The notes beneath the pieces are model-generated. The model was not told where the DNA came from, ran no database searches, and was given only the letters and a program-made list of their open reading frames with translations. A DNA stretch of 64,000 bases, from assembly GCA_038502395.1 (NCBI GenBank), contig JARJIL010000006.1, positions 25,601,001 to 25,665,000 of the forward strand, written 5' to 3'. Numbering within the stretch: position 1 is the stretch's first letter; each line of letters begins with the position of its first letter. Below, piece by piece: positions 10,546 through 20,973 of this stretch. This DNA is from Dittrichia graveolens (lineage: Eukaryota > Streptophyta > Magnoliopsida > Asterales > Asteraceae). The position numbers and the translations under genes are program-made.

Positions 10546-11088
10546 AAATATTGTCTATAATTATTCTCAAGAATTTTACTGAAAAAACACCACTCGTGTC
10601 AATATTCCAGAACCGACCCGAAAATATATAAATCGGTCCGGTTCAGTTTCGATTCCGATTCGGCACCAATTTGGTTCGAGACAAACGGGTTTTCTGCTCA
10701 TCCCTATAAATAAACCATTATATAGTTTTATATCTTATAATATCAATATTCATATCTCATTTTTATATTCTCTTTCATAATGAATACTTGAATAGGTCTA
10801 ATAGATTGTTATTCTTGACAAATAATCACTATGATTTTATATGTCTACCTATGTCTATGTGTTGTGTAACATTAGACATGATATTGTATGTAGGGTCATA
10901 TATTGGTGTAGATGAGAATGCTTAGTTATTATCATTGATGTAATCTTCAACCCTAATAGAGTAATAGCACTAATATGAATAGTGAGCATTCTTTTTTCTT
11001 TTTTTTAGGAAGCGATTGGGTAATGGATTTTTTTTAGATTTGCATTCTGTAAGGTGATTGCATTTTGCAAGATTTGTAAACAAATGTG
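10546..11088. other. Non-coding spacer with a decayed TIR-element end
   Basis: Around 10600-10710 there is ACCGACCCGAAAAT ... GGTCCGGTTCAGTTTCG ... GCTCATCCCTA, resembling one end of the (A)GGGGTG-type TIR elements seen at 37115 and 42315. The remainder is AT-rich without genes. Confidence 0.35.
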
Positions 11089-11594
11089 TAGGGGTGTAAA
11101 TGAGTCGAGCTACTCGAGCTTAGATCGTTAAAAGCTCGAAACGAGCCGAGCTTAAACGAGCTCGAGCCTAGATTAAGACTCATTTATTAAATGAGCTCAA
11201 GCCCAAGCCTTGTATATTGGGCTCGTTTAAGCTCACAAGTTTAAATGAACTTTGATATGATAATTTTTTTTACTTTTTATTTGTTTCTTATATAACTGTA
11301 TTATATATTTTTATATCATTAAATATAAAAAAGTTCAAAATTTAAATTGTTTTATATCATTAAATATGAAAAGAATTAAAATTCAAATTGATTTTATTTA
11401 TTATTTATATAATTTAAACTGTTTTTAAAAAACAAAAAAAATAAACGAGCTTTAGCGAGCCTATCACAAGCTTCATAAAACACTTCCCGAGCCGAGCTCG
11501 AGCCTCAAATTACGAGCTCGAGCTTTTGCATTTTTAAAATAGTTTGGCTCGATTAGTATAAAGCTCGGCTTGACTCGAATCATTTACATTTCTA
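11089..11594. mobile_element. hAT-type MITE with 8-bp target duplication CAAATGTG
   Basis: Ends TAGGGGTGTAAATGA and TCATTTACATTTCTA are inverted repeats, flanked by perfect 8-bp direct repeats CAAATGTG (11081-11088, 11595-11602), the length used by hAT transposases. Subterminal regions hold many GAGCTCGAGC-like short inverted repeats. There is no transposase. Confidence 0.85.
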
Positions 11595-11602
11595 CAAATG
11601 TG

Positions 11603-12371
11603 AGTGTGGGTGTGGGGATAATAATGCAAGTGAGCGAAATCATTTGAAGAAGGGATTTAAAATCCTCTAAATACTCCTTGCATTTTAAAATCCCTCCTCG
11701 GCTCCTCCAACATAGCATTTATAGAAATCCTTGCATTTTAATTCCTTCCTGTATTTGCGAGCGAAACACAGGATTTCATAGGATTTAAAAACGCAAATCT
11801 TACAGAATCGTAAGAAATTCGCGAGCCAAACGACCACTATGTGTCGCTTTTCGAGCTGATTTTCACATATACAAACATACGTTAAAACCCTTCGACAGTA
11901 AGGTTTTGATGTACTCCCACATTGGTTTTTTAGAATTTTCGGACTAAAGCTTCGTATTCGGATTTTTTTGGACACCCTGCTACTAGAGGACTAATTTATT
12001 AAACAACACATACTCCATCAGGTTTGTATTCGATACACGTTCGACTTGAAACAAAACCAACTCCAGACCTGTATTGAACCAGTGTAGATCGTTCTGGTTA
12101 TTGGTTCCATTATTCGTATTTTTCGTATTATACGTTTATAAAAAAGCCACACTTGAGAAGAAAAAGGAACACATTGCCCTGTTCTGCAACATCGAATCAT
12201 AACACGAATACAAAGATAGAACATGCATAATCAAACATTACAGTTATCCGAATACAAATACAAACTAGTACGACCTACGAGTCAAATAAGATGTACTTAC
12301 GACGCATTACTCTAAAATGCCAGAAATAAACGTTTCATTACAAGATAACAAACAGTCACGAAGTTAAAACA
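11603..12371. other. 3' flank of the NET1 gene
   Basis: Non-coding. It presumably contains the 3' UTR of the minus-strand gene that ends at 12372. No clear AATAAA on the minus strand is seen nearby, so the cleavage site is not placed. A MITE-like fragment (AATCCTTGCATTTTA repeated near 11680 and 11730) lies here. Confidence 0.35.
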
Positions 12372-13454
12372 CTAAAGTTTAATGCGGTCACCTTTAGTTG
12401 TCGATGGAGTAAAACACCCACAAAGACGACGCTTTCTGTTTCGTCCGCTGTTGTTTCTCCCACGGTGAATAAAATCCCGTAAAATGACAGTTGTTCGGCT
12501 TTTGGTCCTTGAAAATCTGCTTTTACCTTTTGTTTTCTTTTCACTGTCATCCTTCAGCAATATGTATTGAATCTTTTGAACCTCAAACTGCACCCTTTTG
12601 ATCTTTTCAGAGCTTTTCCACATGTCATCTTGCTCCACCCAAGCTGCTAAAGACGGGTTTTTTTCAATACTTGATATCGATTCAGCGTTCACCCTCACCA
12701 GCTGTGAAATCGTCTCTTCAGATTCTTCAAGTTGTTCTTTCACAGTCTCGAAATCAAACCCAGTTGTCTTTTGTTTACCTTTCTTCCCGGTTTCTAATCT
12801 CGTTGTTAGATCTTTCACCGTTGTCTTGAGATTTACGAGTTTTTGTGCGTCAGAAGCGAGTCTCTGCAAAAGCTTTCCTTTTGTGGATTCTTGATATGGT
12901 ACCACTAATTTGTCAACACCCAAATCTTCTATTTGTGGCTCGTATGGCAGTTTTTTGAAGTTCTTTTCGGGTTCATAGATCGTGTTCACCTCGTTGGCTA
13001 TTTGCAATTGCTCGATCATCAAATCATCCGTTCTTGAATACCCTCCTCTTCGGCTTCTGCTTCTGCTGTTTGCAGATGATGAGCCGTCTGATGCTTGATC
13101 AAGTGGGATATCTCTTATTATAACCCCTTTTCTTGCTTCTGGCATTACGATCTCCGGTTTAGGTTTAGTGAGGTTAAGATTATCTAAAGTAAGATAACGT
13201 TTCCCACGTAATTTGGGTGTTTTGTTGACTTTTTGCTCCTCTTCTTTTGCAGATTTCGGTTTGATGTTGATTTCTGAGCTTTCACGCCTTGCAAAAGTGT
13301 TAATATCTTCAACAATCACCTTTTCAACTGCTGCTATACGTGTTTGAAACTCGATCAAATCTGAGATCCCGTTATCTTCATGTGATTTTTCACTCCCATT
13401 TAGCTCTAGAACACTTTCATGATGATGCTGAGGATGAACTTTTACTTCCACATC
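12372..13454 (-). CDS. NET1: NET1 coding exon 3 (C-terminal region)
   Basis: The acceptor CTAG|GATGTGG lies at 13455/13454 and the frame runs 360 codons to TAG at 12372-12374. It carries the conserved NET1 C-terminal motifs, a Ser/Arg-rich linker (SRSRSRRGG), a further coiled coil and a terminal basic Cys-containing stretch (RKRRLCGCF). Confidence 0.88.
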   Translation of the reverse strand, partial: DVEVKVHPQHHHESVLELNGSEKSHEDNGISDLIEFQTRIAAVEKVIVEDINTFARRESSEINIKPKSAKEEEQKVNKTPKLRGKRYLTLDNLNLTKPKPEIVMPEARKGVIIRDIPLDQASDGSSSANSRSRSRRGGYSRTDDLMIEQLQIANEVNTIYEPEKNFKKLPYEPQIEDLGVDKLVVPYQESTKGKLLQRLASDAQKLVNLKTTVKDLTTRLETGKKGKQKTTGFDFETVKEQLEESEETISQLVRVNAESISSIEKNPSLAAWVEQDDMWKSSEKIKRVQFEVQKIQYILLKDDSEKKTKGKSRFSRTKSRTTVILRDFIHRGRNNSGRNRKRRLCGCFTPSTTKGDRIKL

Positions 13455-16400
13455 CTAGACCATAAACATTTAAACAAAAATATTATAATTGTTATTAATA
13501 AGTTAGTTAATTATCTTTTAAATAATTAAGTAAATATAAACTTAAATCTGTTCTTATTTTCATATATAAATTAACTTACTAAACACATCTTAGTATTATG
13601 ATAGATAAACTTAAATCTGTTCTTATTTTTTAACAAAAAACGATTATTTCATAGATAAACTAAGGGTAAAAAGTTATTATAAGCAACCCTTTAAACGCTA
13701 AATAATCCGTCTAGTACACCCCCTAAGATGTTCTTAAAAGGGTTTATTTCACAGAATAGTAACCAAGTTTGAAAACTGTTCCACCAAGTTTAAATTTTTG
13801 TAAAGTAGAACGATTTTAGACTTTTGCTCAACTAAACTAAAAAAGATTCGAAAGATATCGGTACCTCTGATTTCCGGATGTTGGATACAATAAGATTTGC
13901 CATAGTGAAAACGTTTTGCTCGAGAGATGATATATTCTCCTTCAAAGAACCGATAACCGGATTATATGCATTCAACTGTGCTTTTAATCCTTCGATTTCT
14001 CTTTCCATAACAATCGCCTTTTGTTTCATCTCTTCAATCTCGACGTCTTTTGATGCAGTTTCACCTTCAAGACTCTTACAAACTCCAGTCAGCTCATGAA
14101 CTTTACTTTCAAAGAGGATATCACGCGTGTTTGAGATTTGAAGATCGAAAATAAACGAAGTAGCCTCAGCATCCCATAATTCAAACTCATTATCTCTTTC
14201 TTGAAGCTCGGAAGTCAAATTCTCTTCGATATTTTTCTGTTCCTCGAGTTCTTCATGTAATATATCCAATTCCAAACCAAGATTTTCATTCAATTCAACA
14301 AGTTCAAGATTCTGTTTCGTTGCTTTCAGAAAATCATCCTTCATGGTTTTGTATACGTTTATCAGAGTCGCATTGTGCAATTCTGATTCCTGAAACCCGA
14401 ATTTGAGTTCTTGGAGTAAAGTTGAGGTAACGATATTCTCAATTAGTAGCCGTTGCTTGTCATCTTCTTCTTTTGATAAAGAACGCTTTAATTCATTGAT
14501 GTTGTTGATAATCTCTTCAACTGATATCTTACTGGTTTCAAATCCATGATTTGAACCAATCCCGAGAGACAAAAATATTTTATAAATCCCTAACCGAAGG
14601 TTTTCAACTTCAACTAACAAGAGCTCTTCTTCAACTTGCTGCTCGAGAATTTCAGTCTCAAGCTCGGAAATCAGTTTATCGGCCAACTTGGATGCCTCAA
14701 CGTGTTTCTCGTTTTCAACCGATAACGAGTAATTCTTTTCTTCAACCTCTTTTACAAACTTGTGCAACATGAAATTCTCAAACTGTGCGATCACCGCTTT
14801 ATCAAGTTCTTCTTGAAATTCTTCGTTCCTTGATTTGTTATCTTCGTGAAGACGGTGTATATGTTTCTCCAAATCGTCTAAACGTTTCTCTCGTTCTTGT
14901 TTCTCGACACTTAAAGCTGATATTAATTCCGCCATTTGAGAATTTTCCATCTCTTTTTCCTTCTCCAGACCACCGTATCTTTCTTCAAATTGCAGAAACC
15001 GATCTTCGAGAAATTCTAGTCTTTTTTGGACATTTTCCAACTGAGAAGCCAACATGCTTCTTTCAAGAACTAGATTAGACTTCTCATTGTTGAGCAACTC
15101 ACAAAGGTCTTCCAAACCCTTTGATTTTTCTCTGAGATTCACGACTTCAATATTTGCGGTAGATAGAGAGTTCTCGAGAACTGTGTTTTGATCCATGAGT
15201 TTCTGCATATTTATCGTAATCATATGTAACTGAGACAAAAGAACAGTTTTTTCAAGAACCGCAGTGGATTTTTCAACATGGAGCAACTCAAAAGAACTCT
15301 CCAAATCATTATTCTTCTCGACGACGGTTTTAATCTTTTCTTCTTGATCGACATTTTTCTCACAGATCTGCTTCAGCCTTGAGTTTTCATCCTGCAAATA
15401 CTTTATTGATGTTCCAATTGACTCTGGACTCAAGCCAAGCAACTCGAGTTGACTCATTAACGAGTTATAACTCGTATTCAGTTCGGCAATTTCTTCTCTC
15501 AAACCAAATATTTCTTGCTGCATAGCCGTGCATTGACCCAATTGCAATGCTAACTCGCCTTCGAGTTTTTCCTTCATTTCTTTCATTTTTGTGATTTCGG
15601 CTTGTGTATGCTTCATGTTCTCATTGTCATTCTTAGCTTGTTTCATTTCTTCTTCTAAACCCAATTTGCAAATTTCTAAATCTTTCACCATTTGAAGCGC
15701 ATTTTTAAGTTCCATTGCAAGATTCCTCTGTTCTTCTTGAGATTGAGTGTATAACATCTGCAAAGTCTCGAGAGCTGCTTCAATTTGAACATGATGTGTA
15801 TGCTCTTTTTTCGCGTAGCTTTCAAGTTTCTCCAATTCTTCATGCTTTCCGGATAATTCCTGATCTTTTAACACGATTTTCTTAGCTAACTCACTCGCTT
15901 CCATCTTCAAAGATTGATTTGATGTCTCCAAACGAACACAAATCTCTTGAACATTTTCAAGTTTTGTGGTACTATTTAAAATCTCTAAAGTGAGACGTTG
16001 AATATCGGATTGAGCAGCAGAGAGATCGAGTTCTAGCTTGTATGATTTCTCAAGGCATTCCGAGTATAAAACCCGTAAAGCTTCTTTCTCTTCACTTAAC
16101 TCCAAAAGAGAATTTTTAAGCTTTTCAACTTCTAATTCGGCTTTAGTAGCTTGATCAGAAAACATATTGGCTTTTTCCTCACTTACCAAAATCTTCTTCT
16201 CCAAAAGAGATATCTTTTCCAAACATTTGCCATATTGCAAAAGACCTGCATCGTTTTCAGATTCTAATCTCGAGAGCTTGTTCATCAAATCCCGTCCTTC
16301 GGTTTCTGATTCCACTGCTCGTTTCTCCATTCCCTTGATCTTTTCCTCCAAATCCGAGATTGTTTCCAAATACTCCATTTGTTTATTCAATCCCGCTTCC

Positions 16401-19292
16401 TTTTCAGCCTGTAATAAACAAAGACTTTCCTTCAACAAATCAACTTCCTTTTCAGCTTCATTTGCTTTCTCATCAAGAACATTAAATCGTTCAATTGAAC
16501 GATTAAGTTCTTCATCTGCATTCGACAATTTCTCCAAACAACATTGATACTGAACAAAAAGGGAATCCTTTTCAGCAAGTAGATCAGCCACAGCCCTCTT
16601 CAAATTCTGAATTTCGGATTCAGCAGGCAGATTCTGGCTATGTAATTCATCTTTCTGAGTGACCAAAAAACCAAGTGATTGGTTTTTTTGGTCAATAGAA
16701 GATGTTAAATCTTCAAGTAAAGTCAAAGGTTGTTGATCTGGAAAAGCTGCTTGTAAAGTTTTTTGAGCGTGACGAAGCTCTCCGGTTGCATAATCATATC
16801 GTTCGGCTAATGCACGATATGCACGGTATAACTCCTCAACCAGTTTCATGAGCTCGGGGCGTTTCTTGTAGTACATTTCTGCTCTCCTTGCAAATGAATC
16901 CGCATCCTCTTCGATGAGTTTGATCATAGATTTGACTTTTGCATCCATGTCTACAAATACAAACATAATACGACAGGTTAAAACCATTTGAAAGATATCG
17001 TTTTTTACATTATAACTTGGAAATGCTCAGGTTGGAATGCTAAATCAATATCTACAGAAGCCCATAGAAATTAATAAAACGTTTTTTTTTTGTATGATCC
17101 GGTGACGGGAGGATTAAGTAACAGATTACTTTGCTTATGTGGCTGCCACATCATCACATACAAAATAAAGTATTGAAAGTTCATTACATAGAAAAGAAAG
17201 TTCTGAAGTACGGAATTAAGTAAAAATTGGATACATTTTGGTGCAGTTCAAGAAAAAAAAAGTAGAGAAGACCTTGGCATATGACTGCATTAATAAAAAC
17301 CTAGTAATTAACAAGTTCCTCCAAAAAGATAATGAAATGTCTAAAACCACTGAATAAGCCGATATGACTGCATTAATAAAAACTTAGCAAGTGAGTCGAT
17401 ATGTTATATTGCTTAACAGGATATGTCAAAAACTTAACTAAAAGGAAAGGGCTCAAATACGTCGAGCCAGTGAAATGGATCAAGTTTTAAGTACATAAAA
17501 CGCCCCGAACAATTTTAATAAAGAAGTTTAAAATAATATTGCATAATTTTTGTAATAATATTTACCAATAACACATTGTTACAACTTACAAAGCTCAAAA
17601 AGTGGAACAAAAATGTTCTCGTGGGTCGGTCCAACCTGTTTTGATCCTTACAACTACTTCTTACATGTTTATTCACGTCTAACCATTTTGACTTTTAGGG
17701 GGTGTTTGTTTTTTCACAAAAGAGCTTTTTCTTCTCTAAAAAGAGGTGAGAAAGACGAGAGCTGTGGTGGTCGAGATTTTACGGGCTGCCTCTTCACAAT
17801 TTAGGGGAGAAAGACGATACAGAACCATTTAAAACCACTAAGTTTTAGGTTTCTTCGAGACCAATGGCACACACCAGGGACTGCCTCCCTCTTCATATTT
17901 TAGGGTTTATCAATCCATTGGTGGTGGTGGTGGGAAACTAGAAAAAGATCATTTTATATAAAAAACAATCTTCTTAGCAACAAAAATACTTCAAGACCAT
18001 CTATTGTTTTGACTTTAAAAAAACAAACACCACCTTAAGTAAACAAAAAATAACAATTATGATCAGTTTTTCTCAAACACTCAGATTACTCTGACTGACA
18101 TCCAAACAAATATTCTAAACAAAAACGTAAATTCGCACTTACACGTCTATTAAACACTCTAACACAACACATAAAATGACTAATAATTGACTCAAGTTTT
18201 GGTCAAAATTCCTCGAATGCTCAAAAGAATGATGATCCAGTGGTTTGTGGATATCTTGTATAGTTCTATAACATACTTTCCAAGATAGTTTTAAGGATCT
18301 CATAACAATTAAATACCATGAGCTATATTTTGTCCACATTTACAGCTTTAAGACCCAAAACTTTCTTTGTTTATTTGTGTATAAGCTGTATATATATTTT
18401 AATTAAACGTAGCATATTAATCTTTAAACAATCAAAGGATAAAACTAAATTCATAAACTTGCCTAAAAAGCAAACAAATCAAACAGGTTGATTGTGTCAA
18501 AAATCAATATCTGGTCGAAGTCAAGCAAAGTTTATTACTGCATACAGCCTCCCAATTCACTTTATTTAAAAAAAGAGATTATTATTGCAGCATCATAGTT
18601 CCTGTAATAATCTTTAAAACACTAATTATCTACAGAAGATAAATAATTAGACAAAAAGTAGTCAACACAACAATATCCAACCCGTTTCAGCCTGTACAAA
18701 ACTTTGACCCAAACCGATGCACACCCATAACCCAACCCGCCCACTCGGATTTCTCTAAAAAATCCCCTTAAATTGGAATGGATATGAAAGGACCCAAATA
18801 ACATTTTCACAGAAGAAATAACATATTCCATTGGTGTCGAGAGACTCACAATTTCGTTCACTTAAACCTAATTCAATAACCAAATCAGACATTGCACTTC
18901 ACTTAATCACTTCTTCTAATCCCTATTTAAGAATTTGTTTTCAGTTTTCTTGGATAAAAAATAACACTTTTACCGATTCGGTTTATGAATACACTACCAT
19001 TGCCTATCTTGATTATGGAAATACAATCCCTACCGATTTTAGTAACAAACCGAAAATAGTACAAGTACTAAGTCACGAAAAGGTCAAAACTTTATATTTC
19101 ATTTACTCCTGGCAAATAAAATTTAGCAATCAATAATCATTTATCAAAAAATTGATAGAATACAGATTAGATAAACAAATCATACATACCTGTAAGATTC
19201 TCTTGAAGCCATTTTGAATTCTTGGGGGTAATGTGGCTGTCCCACCACCAAGAATACAAACGCCTTGACTCAGAATTTAACATGCAAGCCAT
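12372..19292 (-). CDS. NET1: NET1-type NETWORKED actin-binding protein (three coding exons)
   Basis: NET proteins are plant-specific. An N-terminal NAB (KIP1-like) domain binds filamentous actin and a long coiled coil links it to membranes; NET1A of Arabidopsis sits at the plasma membrane and plasmodesmata. I join 19190-19292, 13865-16950 and 12372-13454. All splice sites are GT/AG, and the spliced frame is open for 1423 codons before TAG. The NAB domain (residues about 14-95) has the diagnostic SWWWDSHI, KNSKWLQENLTDMD, KLIEEDADSFARRAEMYYKKRPE and YRALAERYD. Residues about 110-1060 are heptad-rich coiled coil. The last exon holds the NET1 C-terminal blocks (VIIRDIPLDQASD, KLLQRLASDAQKL, FDFETVKEQLEESE) and a basic tail. 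It is the only intact host gene in the window. Actin binding is known for the family, not shown here. Confidence 0.9.
13455..13864 (-). other. NET1 intron 2 (410 bp)
   Basis: AT-rich, GT...AG ends, phase 0. A direct repeat of ATAAACTTAAATCTGTTCTT occurs twice (near 13535 and 13605). No element is recognised. Confidence 0.8.
13865..16950 (-). CDS. NET1: NET1 coding exon 2 (rest of NAB domain and coiled coil)
   Basis: The acceptor is TTTGTAG|ACATGG at 16951/16950. The exon is open for 3086 bp and ends ...AAATCAGAG|GTACCG at 13865/13864, in phase with exon 3. Reading past the donor gives only a few extra residues before a stop, so the splice is needed. The sequence is almost entirely Glu/Leu/Lys/Asn-rich heptads. 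Confidence 0.9.
16951..19189 (-). other. NET1 intron 1 (2239 bp), containing a MITE
   Basis: The phase-1 intron is bounded by GTATGT and TTTGTAG. It splits the NAB domain after NLT. It is AT-rich and non-coding, with a TIR element at about 17697-18035. Confidence 0.8.
17697..18035. mobile_element. MITE in NET1 intron 1
   Basis: Left end AGGGGGTGTTTGTTTTTTC and right end AAAAAAACAAACACCACCTT are imperfect inverted repeats about 340 bp apart. They resemble common plant GGGTGTTTG-type MITEs. The interior encodes nothing. The target duplication is unclear. Confidence 0.6.
19190..19292 (-). CDS. NET1: NET1 coding exon 1
   Basis: Encodes 34 codons plus one base, from ATG at 19292 to G at 19190, followed by the donor GTATG. 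It supplies the start of the NAB domain including SWWWDSHITPKNSKWLQE. A second in-frame ATG three codons later could also be the start. The final G joins AC of exon 2 to make the Asp of NLTDMD, which is strong support for the junction. Confidence 0.88.
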
Positions 19293-20235
19293 AACTCCAG
19301 CAAGGAACAAAAAGCCAACTGATTTGGATCTTGAAGATCAAAGAAAGTAGATCAACCCCAGAATCATTTTTTTTTATTTTTTATTTTTACTTTTCTTAAA
19401 GAAGATTACTTCAGCTCCTTGACCCCTACTCTTGGCACCTAAAATCAACAATTATCAAAATGGATAAATTTTTACTAAGGTTAAGACTATTTAGAGAACA
19501 GTGGAATTAGGGCTTCTATCCACATCTAGGTAGATAACAAGAAATACCTTCAAAATCAAGAAGAATTGGGAATTTATCAGCTAATTGACCTCTAAATCTG
19601 AACAAAATTATGTCAGGTTGAGTGTTTGAAAACTGAAACAATTAGATGAGATATCATTTTCAAGAAAGAAATCAAATCATTTAACTTAAATATGTATGCA
19701 GAAAAACCAGTATCAAATTAACTGGGAAAACCCTAGCATTTACATATAAGCAGCGACACAAAATCAGTGAAAATATTTCAAAAATGGAAATGAAATCAAG
19801 ATATTTATGCAAATTAAATAGGCTAACAAAACTGTGTAAAAAGGATTAAAACCCAAGTGGGTTCAGTAAAATGAACTGTTACAAGCTTAAAATTAAACAA
19901 AAAAATAATTAAAATGGGAAGACAAACCCATTTACAAATAACAGTTCTACCAAAACCTAGATGATTTGATTGGCATTTTAAAGAAAGAGAGAAATTTTCA
20001 AGAAAATTACATAAAAATTAACAGAAAATAAAGATTCAAACTTGATTCTCAAAAACAGAAGGGGGTAAGAAAAATGGATGATTTTGAGCAGCAAGATCAA
20101 AATACTTACAGAAAAATCAAAATCTTGAAAATGGGGTTCTGGGTTTTGATCTGCAGTCGAACTTCACCCTGTGAGCGAGATATCCTCTGAGAATCACCCC
20201 ATTTGCTTCTCTCTCTCTCTCTCCAATCTCTCGAA
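19293..20235 (-). other. NET1 5' UTR region with a probable leader intron
   Basis: A good donor TTTTTCT|GTAAGT lies at about 20109 (minus strand) and a candidate acceptor GATTTTAG|GTGCC at 19439. The leader could therefore consist of about 20110-20235 plus 19293-19438. The exact transcript start is not visible. Candidate splice sites are read by eye only. Confidence 0.4.
20206..20223. repeat. (CT)n run at the presumed NET1 transcript start
   Basis: A short CT repeat (GA on the NET1 sense strand) sits at the 5' edge of the leader. GA/CT tracts are frequent near plant transcription starts; no clear TATA box is seen upstream. Confidence 0.5.
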
Positions 20236-20973
20236 AATCAAAATTCAACGGTAGTATTTCTTGATTAATTGACTACTGGGTCATCTTGTTTCTAATTTTA
20301 TTATTGCAGACATTTGTTGGTATGGTGTGAGAATGACTTATGGACTGTAAAAAAGCAACAAGTGGGAAACGTGAAAGGTTTATACTAAATATGTTAGTTT
20401 ATTGGGCTACTCGAATCTCCCACATAATAAATGTTAAATTACTCAAACTTCATGATTTTGTCCATTTGAAGCATGTTTCTTCCGAATCATACTTCGTATC
20501 CGATAATTAAATATGATATATTTCTTTTAATATGATAAATAAATATGCGTTTCAGAGGCTAGCGGTACGAGGTGTATTAGGTGATTTACATAGGTAGGTT
20601 CAAGTCTCATTGTAAATATAAGATATATATTTAGGAATAGGTTTGAAGGTTGTGTCTACCGTTTAAAAAAAATATCTTTTAGAATTGATTAGAGATTTCA
20701 TCCATTGGGTTTGGGTGTAGTTTCAAATTCGATTCTTAAACTTCAAAATTAGGTTGGTAGTTATTGTGGTTTTCATTTCCTTTTACGGTCAATTATTTAT
20801 GTTAACTTCGGACAACTTCTGCTATTAGGAGGCCCATATATTTTGAACATGAGGCCATTTTAGTCATTTCTGTATCTATTATTGTTTCCAAAGGCAAACA
20901 CTATATTTTATACTCTTTTTTATGTATAATTTTGGTTCATCCTTCTCAGATTTTGAATTGTTTAAAGGTTTTA

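Noticed and set aside
14551..16547. Plus-strand ORFs opposite the NET1 coiled coil
   Set aside because: Antisense shadows of a Glu/Leu-rich coding exon.
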